Below, piece after piece: positions 16,435 to 25,951 of a stretch of DNA of 64,000 nt. A program made the position numbers and the translations under genes. The notes under the pieces were generated by a model that ran no database searches, had not been told where the DNA came from, and saw nothing but the letters and a program-made list of their open reading frames with translations. Every line of letters begins with the position of its first letter. The stretch's first letter is position 1. Source of the DNA: CAYGZL01 sp964354345 (GTDB lineage: Bacteria; Chloroflexota; Anaerolineae; Anaerolineales; UBA4823); the NCBI GenBank assembly GCA_964354345.1, contig CAYGZL010000053.1, forward strand, positions 1 through 64,000. Reading direction: 5' to 3'.

Positions 16435-17961
16435 ATGAACCGAAATAATTTCTTGTTAGGAATTGATGTGGGGACACAATCCACGCGCGTGGCATTGATC
16501 GAGGCGCGCGGGCGTGTGGCGGCGGTGCACAGCCGGCCGAACACCCTGGTGACGCCCCAGCCAGGTTGGGGGGAAGAAGATCCCCAAGAATGGTGGTTGG
16601 GTGTGGTGGAGGGTGTGCAGGCGGTGCTGGCGGAGGCGCATGTGCAGCCGACGGAGGTGCTGGCAATTGGTTGTGATTCGTTGATGCATGCCACGGTTCC
16701 GATCGATCAAGAGGGGAACCTACTCAGTCACGCGGTTCAGATCTGGTGCGATAAGCGTGGCGCGGATTTGGTTGCGGAGTTCAAGGGACGATCAGAATGT
16801 CCCCGGGCAATGCGCCTGGCGGGCAGCCCACCCACGGTGGCCTGGATTGGTTTTAAGATCCAGTGGTTGAAGCGTTACCAACCCACCCTTTATGGGTATA
16901 CCTGGCAATTCCTGACCGGAGCTGGATATATCAACTATTGCCTGACTGGCGTACCGGCTATCGATTGGAGCGAAGCATCGGGGACATTCTTGATGGATGC
17001 CGGGCTGGAGTGTTGGTCAGAAGAGCTGGGTAATTACCTGGAGATTGATTTGGAGAAATTACCAGCGATCTATCCTTCGTCGCAGGTGATTGGGCGAGTC
17101 AATCGGCAAGCCGCGGCACTCACTGGTTTATGCGAGGGAACGCCGGTGGTGGCTGGTGGTGGAGATATGTTGTGTATGCTGCTGGCTGCGGGTGTAACTG
17201 AACCAGGGATGGCCCTGGATGTCGGTGGGTCGGCGGCAGACCTGGTAGTGTATGTGGGCAAACCAGTTACTGACCCGCCAGTGATGAATCTGCACCACGT
17301 GCTGCAAGGTTGGACGCCTTTCGGTATAGCAGACGCGGGAGCGATCTCGTTAAAATGGTTCAAGGATGAATTTTGTCAGGGAGAAATTAACCAGGCGCGT
17401 GTTGAGAAACGTGATGTTTATGACATTCTGAATGAGAAAGCTGCACAGATCTCTCCGGGTTCGGAGGGTGTGCTTTACTTACCTTACCTGTTGGGTGAGC
17501 GCGCGTTAGGATCGCCAAATGCACGGGGTGTTTTTTTTGGCCTGACATTGCGTTCCAACACGGCTGTTTTGGTACGCGCGGTGATGGAAGGCATTACGTA
17601 TGAGTTAAAGCGCACCCTGGAGATCGTTGAACGGGCTGGAAACCCGGTGGTGAGGGTTTACACGAGTGGGGGCGGCGCGCGCAGCCGGCTGTGGTGTCAA
17701 ATTAAGGCGGATATTTACGGAAAGCCAGTCTATAAGCTGGCTGAGACGGAAGGTGGGGTAATCGGAGCGGCGCTTTTGGCCGGATTGGGATGTGGTGTTT
17801 ATGCGGATGCGGTCAGCGGAAGTAGACTATTTACCCAGGTCGAAGAGATCTTCCAGCCAATCCAGGAGAACCAGGCACGATACGAGAAGCTGTATGGCTT
17901 GTTTAAGGAGCTACATGATGGATTGCAGTCGAGTTTTCAACGATTGGGGGAGATTAGTTAA
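16435..17961 (+). CDS. FGGY-family carbohydrate kinase (xylulokinase-like)
   Basis: 508 residues, the usual length. The N-terminal LLGIDVGTQSTRVALIE is the phosphate-1 loop of the ASKHA fold. The second domain has LDVGGSAADLVV and the adenosine loop YTSGGGARSRLWCQIKADI, followed by YKLAETEGGVIGAALLAG, the region of FGGY signature 2. The family phosphorylates pentoses, glycerol or the quorum signal AI-2. Its pairing with DeoC suggests a pentose or deoxysugar pathway, but an AI-2-type role cannot be excluded. GAAGAGAAG lies directly before the ATG. Confidence 0.9.
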   Translation: MNRNNFLLGIDVGTQSTRVALIEARGRVAAVHSRPNTLVTPQPGWGEEDPQEWWLGVVEGVQAVLAEAHVQPTEVLAIGCDSLMHATVPIDQEGNLLSHAVQIWCDKRGADLVAEFKGRSECPRAMRLAGSPPTVAWIGFKIQWLKRYQPTLYGYTWQFLTGAGYINYCLTGVPAIDWSEASGTFLMDAGLECWSEELGNYLEIDLEKLPAIYPSSQVIGRVNRQAAALTGLCEGTPVVAGGGDMLCMLLAAGVTEPGMALDVGGSAADLVVYVGKPVTDPPVMNLHHVLQGWTPFGIADAGAISLKWFKDEFCQGEINQARVEKRDVYDILNEKAAQISPGSEGVLYLPYLLGERALGSPNARGVFFGLTLRSNTAVLVRAVMEGITYELKRTLEIVERAGNPVVRVYTSGGGARSRLWCQIKADIYGKPVYKLAETEGGVIGAALLAGLGCGVYADAVSGSRLFTQVEEIFQPIQENQARYEKLYGLFKELHDGLQSSFQRLGEIS

Positions 17962-17992
17962 AAAAATAACCCCCGTGTCTTGCCACGAGGGT
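17960..17992 (-). terminator. Rho-independent terminator for the RRM gene
   Basis: Read on the minus strand: ACCCTCGTG (17992-17984), loop GCAAGA, CACGGGGGT (17977-17969), then TATTTTTTT. The stem is 9 bp with one mismatch. It overlaps the stop codon of the FGGY kinase on the other strand and ends the RRM transcript coming from the right. Confidence 0.75.
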
Positions 17993-18017
17993 CGGGGATC
18001 GTCCGGGTTACAAAGGT

Positions 18018-18371
18018 TCAACCACGACGAGGGGGTACATTACGACGTGGGCGGTCCTGACGCTGCCCACCGCCGCCGGCTGACCGGTCATCATTGTACC
18101 AACCACCGCCGCGCGGCCGCTCTTCACGTGGTCGTGCGATATTGACCTTAATCTGGCGACGGTTCAGGGTGTAGCCATTGAACATGGAAATAGCCTTTTC
18201 GGCTTCTTCCTGTGTCCCCATCTCAACGAAACCAAAACCCTTCGAATTACCCGTGTCGCGATCCTTGATCAATTCCACGGTTGCCACTGTACCGGCCTGC
18301 CCAAAAAGGGTGCGCAGGTCATCTTCGGTTGTGGTGTAAGCTAAATTGCCTACGTAAAGTTTCTTCTCCAT
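18018..18371 (-). CDS. RRM-domain RNA-binding protein
   Basis: 117 residues. One RNA-recognition motif (residues 1-80) with RNP2 LYVGNLAY and RNP1 KGFGFVEM, then a Gly/Arg-rich tail (PRGGGWYNDDRSAGGGGQRQ). This is the architecture of the cyanobacterial Rbp proteins and similar bacterial cold-induced RNA chaperones. AAGGAT lies 11 bases before the ATG. A consensus promoter sits upstream with a long leader (see 18492-18518), in keeping with post-transcriptional control. Confidence 0.92.
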   Translation of the reverse strand: MEKKLYVGNLAYTTTEDDLRTLFGQAGTVATVELIKDRDTGNSKGFGFVEMGTQEEAEKAISMFNGYTLNRRQIKVNIARPREERPRGGGWYNDDRSAGGGGQRQDRPRRNVPPRRG

Positions 18372-18491
18372 TTAATCTCTATCCTTCTGCAAACTAATTA
18401 ACTGACAGATCCGTGGCTTAAAAATGATCGCCGCCCAAGCAAGATTGAGTGGCAATATCCTCGACACACGCAAATCTGGACCAACGGTTCG

Positions 18492-18518
18492 ATTATATCA
18501 TGAAATATCGATTGTCAA
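18492..18518 (-). promoter_or_regulatory. Strong promoter for the RRM gene
   Basis: On the minus strand TTGACA (18518-18513) and TATAAT (18497-18492), both perfect, spaced by 15 bp, which is shorter than the ideal 17. Transcription from here would give a leader of roughly 110 nt before the ATG at 18371. Confidence 0.6.
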
Positions 18519-18572
18519 GGGAAGTATTTTACATTTTTAAGAAATTGATTAAAATAGTTGGAAGGAGTTAAC

Positions 18573-19898
18573 ATGAAGGCAAAAATAATACCTATATATT
18601 TTGAAAGTGCAGAAGATGGGGATTTTGTCAACCAGGTAAATGTGCTGCGAGAGTTGCTAAAGGATCAAGCGGAGATTCTCAATCCGATGGCACTTGGCGC
18701 CGATTTGCCCGAGGTTGATGGAGTGGTTTTTCCACAGATGTTGGGCGCGGCCTACCGGCGGTGGGAACAGATTGTGGCGATCCGATTGCCCGTGCTGGTT
18801 ATTACCTCCGAATTTGGGACGGAATCCATGTGGGATTGGGAGATCAATGCCTATTTACGCAGCCGGGGTAAAGAGGTACTCGCGCCGTATTCGCTGGAAC
18901 AAGCGAGAGTTATTTGCCGAGCGCTGGGTTTAAAACGCAAATTACAGGGCACTAAGGTCCTGGTTTACCAGGACAACCCGGGCGAAGGCTTTCAAGCTGA
19001 AATATTTAAACGGTTTTACTGGTGGGAGGCCGAATGCACACAACGTATCCGCGATAGGTTTGGGGTGGAGATTATCAAGCATAGCTTTCGAGATCTGGCG
19101 CAGCGGGCAAAAGCAATATCAGATGAGCAGGCACACTCCGCCTGGGATGAACGGCAAGAGACAATTCCAATTGAGCGACTATCCCAAAGCCAGATTCTCA
19201 GTGCGATGAAACTTTTCCTGGCGCTACGCAACGACCTGGAGGCTGACCCAACAATCCTGGCAGCAGGAATAAACTGTCTGAATGAATCATTTTTCTCAGA
19301 TACGTTGCCCTGCCTGGCCTGGGATCTACTATTCGAAGAACACCGTCTTTTGTGGGGTTGCGAGGCGGATACCCTTTCGATGTTAACTGAATTATTGGTG
19401 CATTGCACCCTTGGGACGCCGGTGATGATGACAAACCTGTATCCCAATTTAATGGGTCAGGCGGCATTGAAGCATGAGCATATCCCAAATTTTCCGGAGG
19501 TTGTTTTTTCTGCGGAGAATCAGCTCCTGGCTGCTCATTGTGGTTACCTGGGGGTGATGCCACGATCGTTTGCGACCGATTGGTGTCTGAGAAAAAAGGT
19601 GTTGGCGATCGTAGATGAAAATTCGGTTGTAATTGACGCGCGTTTTCCAACCGGACCGGTGACATTGGTCAAGCTGGATGCGACTCTTCAGGATCTGGTG
19701 GTGACTGAGGGTGTTTTGGAAGGATACGCTCAATTTCCAGGCAGCCACTGTTTAAATGGGGCGATCGTCCGCATCGGTGATGGGTATCGTTTCATGGAAG
19801 AGCTGGTTTCACATCACACCATCCTGGCGGTTGGACAGAATCTGGTTGATTATCGGAACTTGGCGCGGGTATTCGGATTAACCGTGCGACTAATATAA
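18573..19898 (+). CDS. L-fucose/L-arabinose isomerase-like protein
   Basis: About 441 residues, soluble. The first half has a Rossmann-like start (AKIIPIYFESAEDGDFVNQV) and VDGVVFPQMLGAAYRRWEQIV. The C-terminal part has VMMTNLYPNL, LAAHCGYLGVMP and FPGSHCLNGAIVRIGDGYRF. This overall pattern resembles the sugar-isomerase family of L-fucose and L-arabinose isomerases, but I cannot confirm all metal ligands. A fuculose-phosphate-aldolase-like gene (24130) and FucU (36250) elsewhere in the window fit a fucose-type pathway. GGAAGGAG precedes the ATG at 18573; the TTG at 18558 lies within that site. Confidence 0.6.
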   Translation: MKAKIIPIYFESAEDGDFVNQVNVLRELLKDQAEILNPMALGADLPEVDGVVFPQMLGAAYRRWEQIVAIRLPVLVITSEFGTESMWDWEINAYLRSRGKEVLAPYSLEQARVICRALGLKRKLQGTKVLVYQDNPGEGFQAEIFKRFYWWEAECTQRIRDRFGVEIIKHSFRDLAQRAKAISDEQAHSAWDERQETIPIERLSQSQILSAMKLFLALRNDLEADPTILAAGINCLNESFFSDTLPCLAWDLLFEEHRLLWGCEADTLSMLTELLVHCTLGTPVMMTNLYPNLMGQAALKHEHIPNFPEVVFSAENQLLAAHCGYLGVMPRSFATDWCLRKKVLAIVDENSVVIDARFPTGPVTLVKLDATLQDLVVTEGVLEGYAQFPGSHCLNGAIVRIGDGYRFMEELVSHHTILAVGQNLVDYRNLARVFGLTVRLI

Positions 19899-19955
19899 TC
19901 CAGCCAGGCAGGGCAAATTACATCTCGTAATAGTTGCAAAGAAATGCAGGCGATA

Positions 19956-21938
19956 TTAAGGACAGGCGACTAACGAGACATCGTCCACGTACAGTGCAGT
20001 CACACCTCCAGCGCCATTATTATAGGTGCCAAATTGTAGATAGATCGTTGCGCCAGCATAATCGCTTAGATCAAAATTCTTCACATTCCAGGTTTGGGTG
20101 TTCTGACGTTGCCAAAGTAAAGTATCAATCCAGTGTCCCCAACGGTCTAAGAGCAGTACATACTGGATGTCATGACCTGCCGATCCTTCTCCAGACATTG
20201 GATAAACCCACAACTTCAAGTTGGCTGATTTCGCCCAGGCCGGTATGCTGACGAGTTGACGAGCGTCGGAATAGCTGTAACGATTATGGGAAAGATAGAC
20301 GATGCCAGTGCGCATCGAATGGGCTCCGGCGTGATAGCGGTACGAAGAATAACCGGCGGAGTAATTGGTTACGGGAATAGTCCAGGCGGATACGCGCTCG
20401 AAACCACCGTTTGTAACGCGCTCACTACAGACTGGCGGTGGAGGTGGCGGTGGTGTCCCGGTGCAGTAATCTAGTCTCACATCATCCACCCACATAGCAG
20501 TGATGCCATCCACGCCGTTATTGAATGTACCGAACTGGATGCGAATTGATTTTCCTTTATACTTAAGCAAATTAACTTCAAGATATTCCCAGCGGATTGA
20601 ATTCTTTGGCTGCCACCAGAGCAAGGTTTCGATGATGTGGTAGGTTGACGGGTCGAGGATCAACACATATTGGGCGTCCTGTGCCAGATCAGTGTCTGGC
20701 CATGACTGTCCAGCTTGAGGAGATTGAACTGGCGCGTTGGTAGTTGCAGCCGTGCTGCTTGGATAGAGCCACATCTTTAACTTGGCGCTGGTTGCATTTG
20801 AGGGGATAAATACCGTTTGCCATGCATCGGAATAGGAGAAACGGTTTTGAGCGCTCTGAGTGATGCCAGTACGCATGGAATGTTGACCGCTGTAGGAGGC
20901 TGAGCTATACCCGGCGGGGAACTCGGTATCGGGAACATGCCATTCACCGATATATTCGAATCCGCTATTATCTACGGCATTATCACAGGTCAGTTGCGGC
21001 TCGAGTTGGGTATCAGGTTGTGGTTGGGATGCCGGGCACCAAACCAGGGAAACATTGTCCACGTACATCCCCGTTACAGTGTTACTGCCATCATTAAAGA
21101 CGCCAAACTCAATTTTGATACTTTGGCCACCCAGGTCGGTTAAATTGAATTGCAGGTATTTCCAGGAGGATAGGTCGATCCTGGTCCATAACAAGGTTCG
21201 TAACAAGTTGTCGTCTTTATCACTCACCAAAATATATTGCACATCATAATCGTCGGCGGAGTTTTCCATGTGTGGCGCCTGAGGTTGATCGCCGGAAAGG
21301 ATTGGCGCGTTAATTTTAGGACGGATGGTTGGATAAATGAATGCACTCAAGGTGACAGAATCCGCCTGGGGAGGCAGGTTAACCAATTGAGAAAACTTCG
21401 AGTGACCATATTCGTTCCCCAAGGGATCAACGATGCCGGTACGCAAGGAATGCAAACCATCATAGACCTGTTCGGTGGTGTAAACCGGGGGTAGGTTGCT
21501 GGCAACCCAATCCCAGGCGGTGTTGCTTTCCATACCGCCATTGGCGATCTTATCCGAACAGGAGGCGAGCGCTTCGAAATTAAGTGTCTGGTTTTGATCG
21601 GTGATGGGCAGCGTGACTACAGAGGGTTGAAAGCGGTATCCCTGGCGCTCAGCCGCCAGATCGTACTCACCGGGTGGTAAACCGCCCAAATGGTACCTGC
21701 CGTTGATGTCTGTATATGCGGTCTTCCCACTGCCAGTAGTGATCGAAACGCCGTCGACGGGATTGTTCGCCAAGTCGGTCACCTGACCGTTAATTACATA
21801 GGTTTTGTTTACGGAAGCAAGGGGAAGGTAGAGCGAGATATTGCCTTGGGCGCCGGCATCCGGCAGGCTGATGATCACGCTGGTGCAGAACAACAGCGTA
21901 AACAAGACGAGCAGTACGCGTTTGGTTCGCTTGATCAT
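19956..21938 (-). CDS. Secreted protein with one carboxypeptidase-regulatory-like and three beta-sandwich domains
   Basis: 660 residues. A signal peptide (RVLLVLFTLLFCTSVIISL) is followed by a carboxypeptidase-regulatory-like domain (VINGQVTDLANNPVDGVSIT, GRYHLGGLPPGEYDL), then three repeats of ~150 residues. Each begins with an N-G-G/S-x-E-type turn and an HSLRTGI or HSMRTGI stretch, and ends with YVDDVSLV or WVDDVRLDYC. These look like galactose-binding/laminin-G-type beta-sandwiches, perhaps carbohydrate-binding. A Pro-rich linker (TGTPPPPPPPVC) separates repeats two and three. GGAGG precedes the ATG. Probably a cell-surface binding protein. Confidence 0.75.
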   Translation of the reverse strand: MIKRTKRVLLVLFTLLFCTSVIISLPDAGAQGNISLYLPLASVNKTYVINGQVTDLANNPVDGVSITTGSGKTAYTDINGRYHLGGLPPGEYDLAAERQGYRFQPSVVTLPITDQNQTLNFEALASCSDKIANGGMESNTAWDWVASNLPPVYTTEQVYDGLHSLRTGIVDPLGNEYGHSKFSQLVNLPPQADSVTLSAFIYPTIRPKINAPILSGDQPQAPHMENSADDYDVQYILVSDKDDNLLRTLLWTRIDLSSWKYLQFNLTDLGGQSIKIEFGVFNDGSNTVTGMYVDNVSLVWCPASQPQPDTQLEPQLTCDNAVDNSGFEYIGEWHVPDTEFPAGYSSASYSGQHSMRTGITQSAQNRFSYSDAWQTVFIPSNATSAKLKMWLYPSSTAATTNAPVQSPQAGQSWPDTDLAQDAQYVLILDPSTYHIIETLLWWQPKNSIRWEYLEVNLLKYKGKSIRIQFGTFNNGVDGITAMWVDDVRLDYCTGTPPPPPPPVCSERVTNGGFERVSAWTIPVTNYSAGYSSYRYHAGAHSMRTGIVYLSHNRYSYSDARQLVSIPAWAKSANLKLWVYPMSGEGSAGHDIQYVLLLDRWGHWIDTLLWQRQNTQTWNVKNFDLSDYAGATIYLQFGTYNNGAGGVTALYVDDVSLVACP

Positions 21939-22017
21939 TTTACCCTCCAGGTTAGTAATAACCGAAGAATGTTTTTATTTGAAATTGTAAGACAGGTTTA
22001 ATCAACATGGGATAGAA

Positions 22018-22108
22018 TTAACCCGCTGCGTAACACAAAGCTTGGCCTGGGTTAATCTGTTTCTATGTATAGTATACCTGATTATTAGATAATTGATAAC
22101 CAATTATC
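22018..22108. promoter_or_regulatory. Inverted repeats between divergent genes
   Basis: GATAATTG (22088-22095), 5-nt gap, CAATTATC (22101-22108) is a perfect 8-bp palindrome of operator type. TTAACCC (22018-22024) and GGGTTAA (22049-22055) form a second, wider inverted repeat. Either could bind a regulator controlling the GH127 gene or the secreted protein. No regulator gene is adjacent. Confidence 0.4.
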
Positions 22109-22166
22109 GCCTGTAGAAATAACAGTATAACCGATCCTCTATATCTCCTCAACGAATGGAGTGCTG

Positions 22167-24095
22167 ATGCATACTAAAATTAGAGCGACCAATCATGCCA
22201 CCTTCCGGCCCGTGTCCCTGGGCACACTGCAACTCACCAGTGGATTTTGGGCACGCCGGCAAGAAATTAACCAGACTGTCAGTATCCCGCATGGTTACCG
22301 GATGTTGGAAAAAGCGGGGAATCTTAATAACCTGCGTCTGGCCGCCGGGAAGGGTGAAGGAAATTACAGGGGATATGTATTTCAAGATTCGGATGTTTAT
22401 AAATGGTTAGAGGCCGCCTGTCTGGCGTCAGTACCACTCAGGGCTCGTGGGACAGGAATCGCTAACAATCATGGAACTGGCATACAGCAAATGATCCATC
22501 AGGTGATTGGCATTGTGGCAAAAGCGCAGCAAGCAGATGGTTATCTTAACTCATGCTTTTCGGTTGAAAGACCTGGCCAGCGTTGGACGGATATTGATCA
22601 TGGACACGAACTATACTGTGCGGGTCACTTAATTGAGGCTGCGGTGGCGCACAATCGTGTCACCGGAGAAACATCCTTGATGGATGTCGCCCGGCGATTC
22701 GTGGATCATATCGGTGCAGGACCTCACAGCGAGTCGGCAGTGTTCGGACCCGGTAAGCGTGAATATGCTCCTGGTCACCCGGAGATCGAATTAGCCCTGG
22801 TAGAGCTATACCGCCAGACTGGCGAACGATCTTACCTGGATTTAGCGAAGTTTTTTATAGACCAACGCGGTCATAACCGCATGCGTGGTTGGGGTAACCT
22901 GGGATCTGCTTACCAACAAGACCGGGTTCCAGTGCGCCAGACAGAGATCGTGGAGGGGCACGCGGTACGCCAGCTGTACCTGGATGCAGGAGTAGCTGAT
23001 TTATACCTTGAGACGGGTGAGCGAGCGTTGTTGGAGGCCTTGGAACGGCAATGGCAGGATATGGCGCAGTATAAAACATATATAACCGGTGCATTTGGGG
23101 CACGGGGAGCGGGCGAAGCTTTCGGTGGGCGATATGAGCTGCCTAACCGGGAAGCATATTGTGAGACTTGCGCCGCAATCGCAGCAATGATGTGGAACTG
23201 GCGGATGTTATTGATCACCGGTAGAGGGATATTTGCTGATCTCTTGGAACGATCGCTCTATAATGGATTTTTAAGTGGATTATCCCTGGACGGGACACAT
23301 TTCTTTTATGAAAACCCGTTGCTTAACGACGGCAGCCATCGTCGCCAGGAATGGTTTGCCTGCGCCTGTTGTCCCCCCAACGTGATGCGTCAGATCGCTC
23401 TGGTGGATCATTATGCGTTCACAGTAAACGAAACCGGAGTCCAGATCCACCAGTATCAAAACGGCAAGGCGAGCCTGGAGCTACCCGATGGGTCCAGAGT
23501 TGGATTGCGCATAGCGACCAGTTATCCCTGGGAAGGGTCAGTTCGGATTATTATCGAGGAAACAACTGGTAGTTGGACATTACGGCTGCGCAAACCTGGT
23601 TGGTGTAAGGAAGCCAGGGTGGGCATGAACGGACGCGACCAGACAGTGGAGGTGGACTCGAACGGATATCTCAACCTGGGATGGGCCTGGCGCCGGGGAG
23701 ATGAGGTGGAATTAGAAATGGCGATGGTACCGCGTCTGACCGTGGCACACCCACGCGTGGATGATTTAAGGGGCATGGCAGCTATCGAGCGTGGCCCATT
23801 GGTTTATTGCCTTGAAGGGATGGATCAGCGGGAGGGCATAAACCTGGCGGATGTGCGCATCCCAACCTCCGTTGCGATGCAAGGGAAATGGCGCGATGAT
23901 ATCCTGGGCGGTTTAGGGACGGTGCAGTTCGATGGATTGGAACAAGCCTCGAATGATTGGGGAAACCGTTTGTACCGGGCGGTCGGAGAGGGGAGATCGC
24001 AGTTGCGCCCGACGCTGTTGACTGCGATACCGTATTATGCCTGGGCGAACCGGACAGCCAGCCCGATGCGGGTGTGGCTCCCGTTGATTGGTTAA
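22167..24095 (+). CDS. GH127 family protein (beta-L-arabinofuranosidase-like)
   Basis: 642 residues, normal for GH127 (DUF1680). The family uses a zinc-bound Cys nucleophile: here E333 and C335 in CETCAA, and C401/C402 in WFACACCPPNVMR, match the Glu-x-Cys and Cys-Cys sites. The N-terminal SGFWARRQEINQTVSIPHGY and the barrel stretches HELYCAGHLIEAAVAH and YAPGHPEIELALVELY are also typical. No signal peptide is seen, so it acts inside the cell on imported arabino-oligosaccharides. GGAG lies six bases before the ATG at 22167; a GTG two codons earlier is less likely. Confidence 0.9.
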   Translation: MHTKIRATNHATFRPVSLGTLQLTSGFWARRQEINQTVSIPHGYRMLEKAGNLNNLRLAAGKGEGNYRGYVFQDSDVYKWLEAACLASVPLRARGTGIANNHGTGIQQMIHQVIGIVAKAQQADGYLNSCFSVERPGQRWTDIDHGHELYCAGHLIEAAVAHNRVTGETSLMDVARRFVDHIGAGPHSESAVFGPGKREYAPGHPEIELALVELYRQTGERSYLDLAKFFIDQRGHNRMRGWGNLGSAYQQDRVPVRQTEIVEGHAVRQLYLDAGVADLYLETGERALLEALERQWQDMAQYKTYITGAFGARGAGEAFGGRYELPNREAYCETCAAIAAMMWNWRMLLITGRGIFADLLERSLYNGFLSGLSLDGTHFFYENPLLNDGSHRRQEWFACACCPPNVMRQIALVDHYAFTVNETGVQIHQYQNGKASLELPDGSRVGLRIATSYPWEGSVRIIIEETTGSWTLRLRKPGWCKEARVGMNGRDQTVEVDSNGYLNLGWAWRRGDEVELEMAMVPRLTVAHPRVDDLRGMAAIERGPLVYCLEGMDQREGINLADVRIPTSVAMQGKWRDDILGGLGTVQFDGLEQASNDWGNRLYRAVGEGRSQLRPTLLTAIPYYAWANRTASPMRVWLPLIG

Positions 24096-24129
24096 AAACG
24101 CGCCAATTATCAAGGAAAAGGTAACTTTT

Positions 24130-24807
24130 ATGGTTGATCTTTCGAATATAGAACGTACCCGTGAGCGGATCGTAGAACTGGGCCGGTTAATTTTTGAGCG
24201 CAAGCTGACGGATGTGTCAGGTGGCAACTTAAGTGCCCGGGTGGGGGAATTGATTTGCATAACGCCGCGCTTTGCCGGTCAACAACGGTTGTGGAACCTG
24301 CGACCGGAGGACGTATTGGTGGTCGACCAGCAGGGGATTGTTTTGGACGGCGAAGGGGAAATTACCCGAGAGGCGAAGGCGCACTTGAGGGTATACCATA
24401 CTTTTCCGATGGCGAATGGCGTGGCACACTGCCACCCACGCCATGTACTAATCTTCTGTGCTGGACGGCGACCCATCCCACCGGTCCTGGAGGCGGTGCG
24501 CCGATTTGGGGTGATCCAGGTGACGCCAGAATACGCTCCGGCGCACAGCGACCGGCTGGCTGAGATGATCTGTCAGTGCCTGGCGGGCCAGGAGGATAGG
24601 ATTCGTAAACAGGCCGCACTGATCCTGGCGCGGTGGCATGGCATCTTCGCAGTGGGGAAAAATCTGGAGGCAGCAGTAGATGCAGTGGAACGCGTCGATG
24701 TCAATGCCTCGATCCTGATCGATAGTGCGCATAGCCTTGAAGAAGCGGTTGAGCTGGGCTACCTGTGGTCGGCTGAGTTGGAGGCTGAGATCTCTGGTAA
24801 AGAGTGA
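24130..24807 (+). CDS. Class II aldolase/adducin family protein (fuculose-phosphate-aldolase-like)
   Basis: About 225 residues. It has the motif GGNLSAR, the zinc-binding pair in VAHCHPRH, and a third His in ILARWHGIFAVGK, all typical of L-fuculose-1-phosphate and L-ribulose-5-phosphate aldolase/epimerase proteins. It likely splits a ketose 1-phosphate to dihydroxyacetone phosphate and an aldehyde. The open frame reaches back to a TTG inside the GH127 stop region; the ATG at 24130 with AAGG upstream is chosen. It follows the GH127 gene on the same strand with a 34-bp gap, so both may be co-transcribed. Confidence 0.85.
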   Translation: MVDLSNIERTRERIVELGRLIFERKLTDVSGGNLSARVGELICITPRFAGQQRLWNLRPEDVLVVDQQGIVLDGEGEITREAKAHLRVYHTFPMANGVAHCHPRHVLIFCAGRRPIPPVLEAVRRFGVIQVTPEYAPAHSDRLAEMICQCLAGQEDRIRKQAALILARWHGIFAVGKNLEAAVDAVERVDVNASILIDSAHSLEEAVELGYLWSAELEAEISGKE

Positions 24808-24820
24808 TGGATTATTCGGA

Positions 24821-25951
24821 ATGAAAAAGCATTGGATTTGGGTAATCGTGATGGGATTGGTTGTTTTGCTGGCTCCAGGTGTTTTATTATACAATTTCAT
24901 AGCAAGCAGAATCCAGACAATACCGACTGCGTCGGATGAAATGAAAGCAGATAACCAGCCGATGCCAACCGTAATAATAATAAATAAGCCTACTGCCACA
25001 TTGAAAGTATTTTTGGAGAACTACCCCATTGGCGCCCGGCGTATGCCGACTGAAACACCAACACGAACTGAATTCCCTGGCACCACCCTGACGCGAACAA
25101 TCAAGCCGAAGCCAGGTTTAACTCGCACAAAATCTCCCGCACCATCACGTACTCCTACCCAAAATGCGCCAGTTATTGCGACCAGGATTGAAGCGCCCAC
25201 CCTTACGGCTACATCCGTTGAATGGCAGCTTGTCACCGGGCAACTGGTAGACCAGCCAACTGAGCATTTTGATATTGTTATGCGTTTTCCGCTGATCGAA
25301 TCAGGGGACGTGCATCCCGGTGTTGGGTTCAACCAGGCGATCCAGGTTATACTTGATGAACAACTGACCGGTGCGACCAGGCTGGCTCAGGATATCACTC
25401 TGGAGGAAGTGTTGGGGTATTGGTTTATGGATTACCGGTTAACCAGCCAATTGACGATACAGGCAAACGATCCGTTGGTAGTAAATTTTGTAACTCCACA
25501 ATTTTGGAAAACCCCCATCCCGTCATTAACATCCGGACAGGCACGCTTTCAAATGCGCCATGATCTGCTGGCGGTGTTGTTCGAGACGCAGAGTTTTAGC
25601 GGCAGCGCCCACATGGGATCCAAACACACCAGTCTAAACTATGATCTCACGATTAATCAGATCCTGACATTGGAAAAACTGTTCCGTCCGGGAGTAGACT
25701 ACCTGGGAGAGTTAGCTGCAGCCTGCCAGCAAGCCCTGGCCATGCGTGGCGATGACTATAACCTATCGGGCGCTGATCCGGCAGCGAGTCATTACCAGGT
25801 GTGGAACCTGACCCAAAATGGAATATTAATTACTTTCGAAGAATACCAGGTGGCGCCCTATTACCTGGGCGCACAGCAAGTGTTAGTGCCGTATGTACGC
25901 CTGGACAAATTATTCGATCCAAACGGGCCATTAGGAAATTTGGCGAAATGA
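24821..25951 (+). CDS. Membrane-anchored DUF3298-type protein with Thr/Pro-rich linker
   Basis: About 376 residues. An N-terminal membrane anchor (HWIWVIVMGLVVLLAPGVLL) is followed by a Thr/Pro-rich linker (residues ~55-140) and a folded C-terminal part. Its end, ILITFEEYQVAPYYLGAQQ, with VPYVRLDKLF after it, matches the DUF3298 (RsiV-like) family. It starts 13 bp after the aldolase gene; the frame extends upstream inside that gene but residues there are not family-like. It overlaps the WD40 lipoprotein gene by 4 bp (ATGA), so the two are translationally coupled. A role outside the membrane, perhaps sensing cell-wall state, is inference. Confidence 0.75.
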   Translation: MKKHWIWVIVMGLVVLLAPGVLLYNFIASRIQTIPTASDEMKADNQPMPTVIIINKPTATLKVFLENYPIGARRMPTETPTRTEFPGTTLTRTIKPKPGLTRTKSPAPSRTPTQNAPVIATRIEAPTLTATSVEWQLVTGQLVDQPTEHFDIVMRFPLIESGDVHPGVGFNQAIQVILDEQLTGATRLAQDITLEEVLGYWFMDYRLTSQLTIQANDPLVVNFVTPQFWKTPIPSLTSGQARFQMRHDLLAVLFETQSFSGSAHMGSKHTSLNYDLTINQILTLEKLFRPGVDYLGELAAACQQALAMRGDDYNLSGADPAASHYQVWNLTQNGILITFEEYQVAPYYLGAQQVLVPYVRLDKLFDPNGPLGNLAK

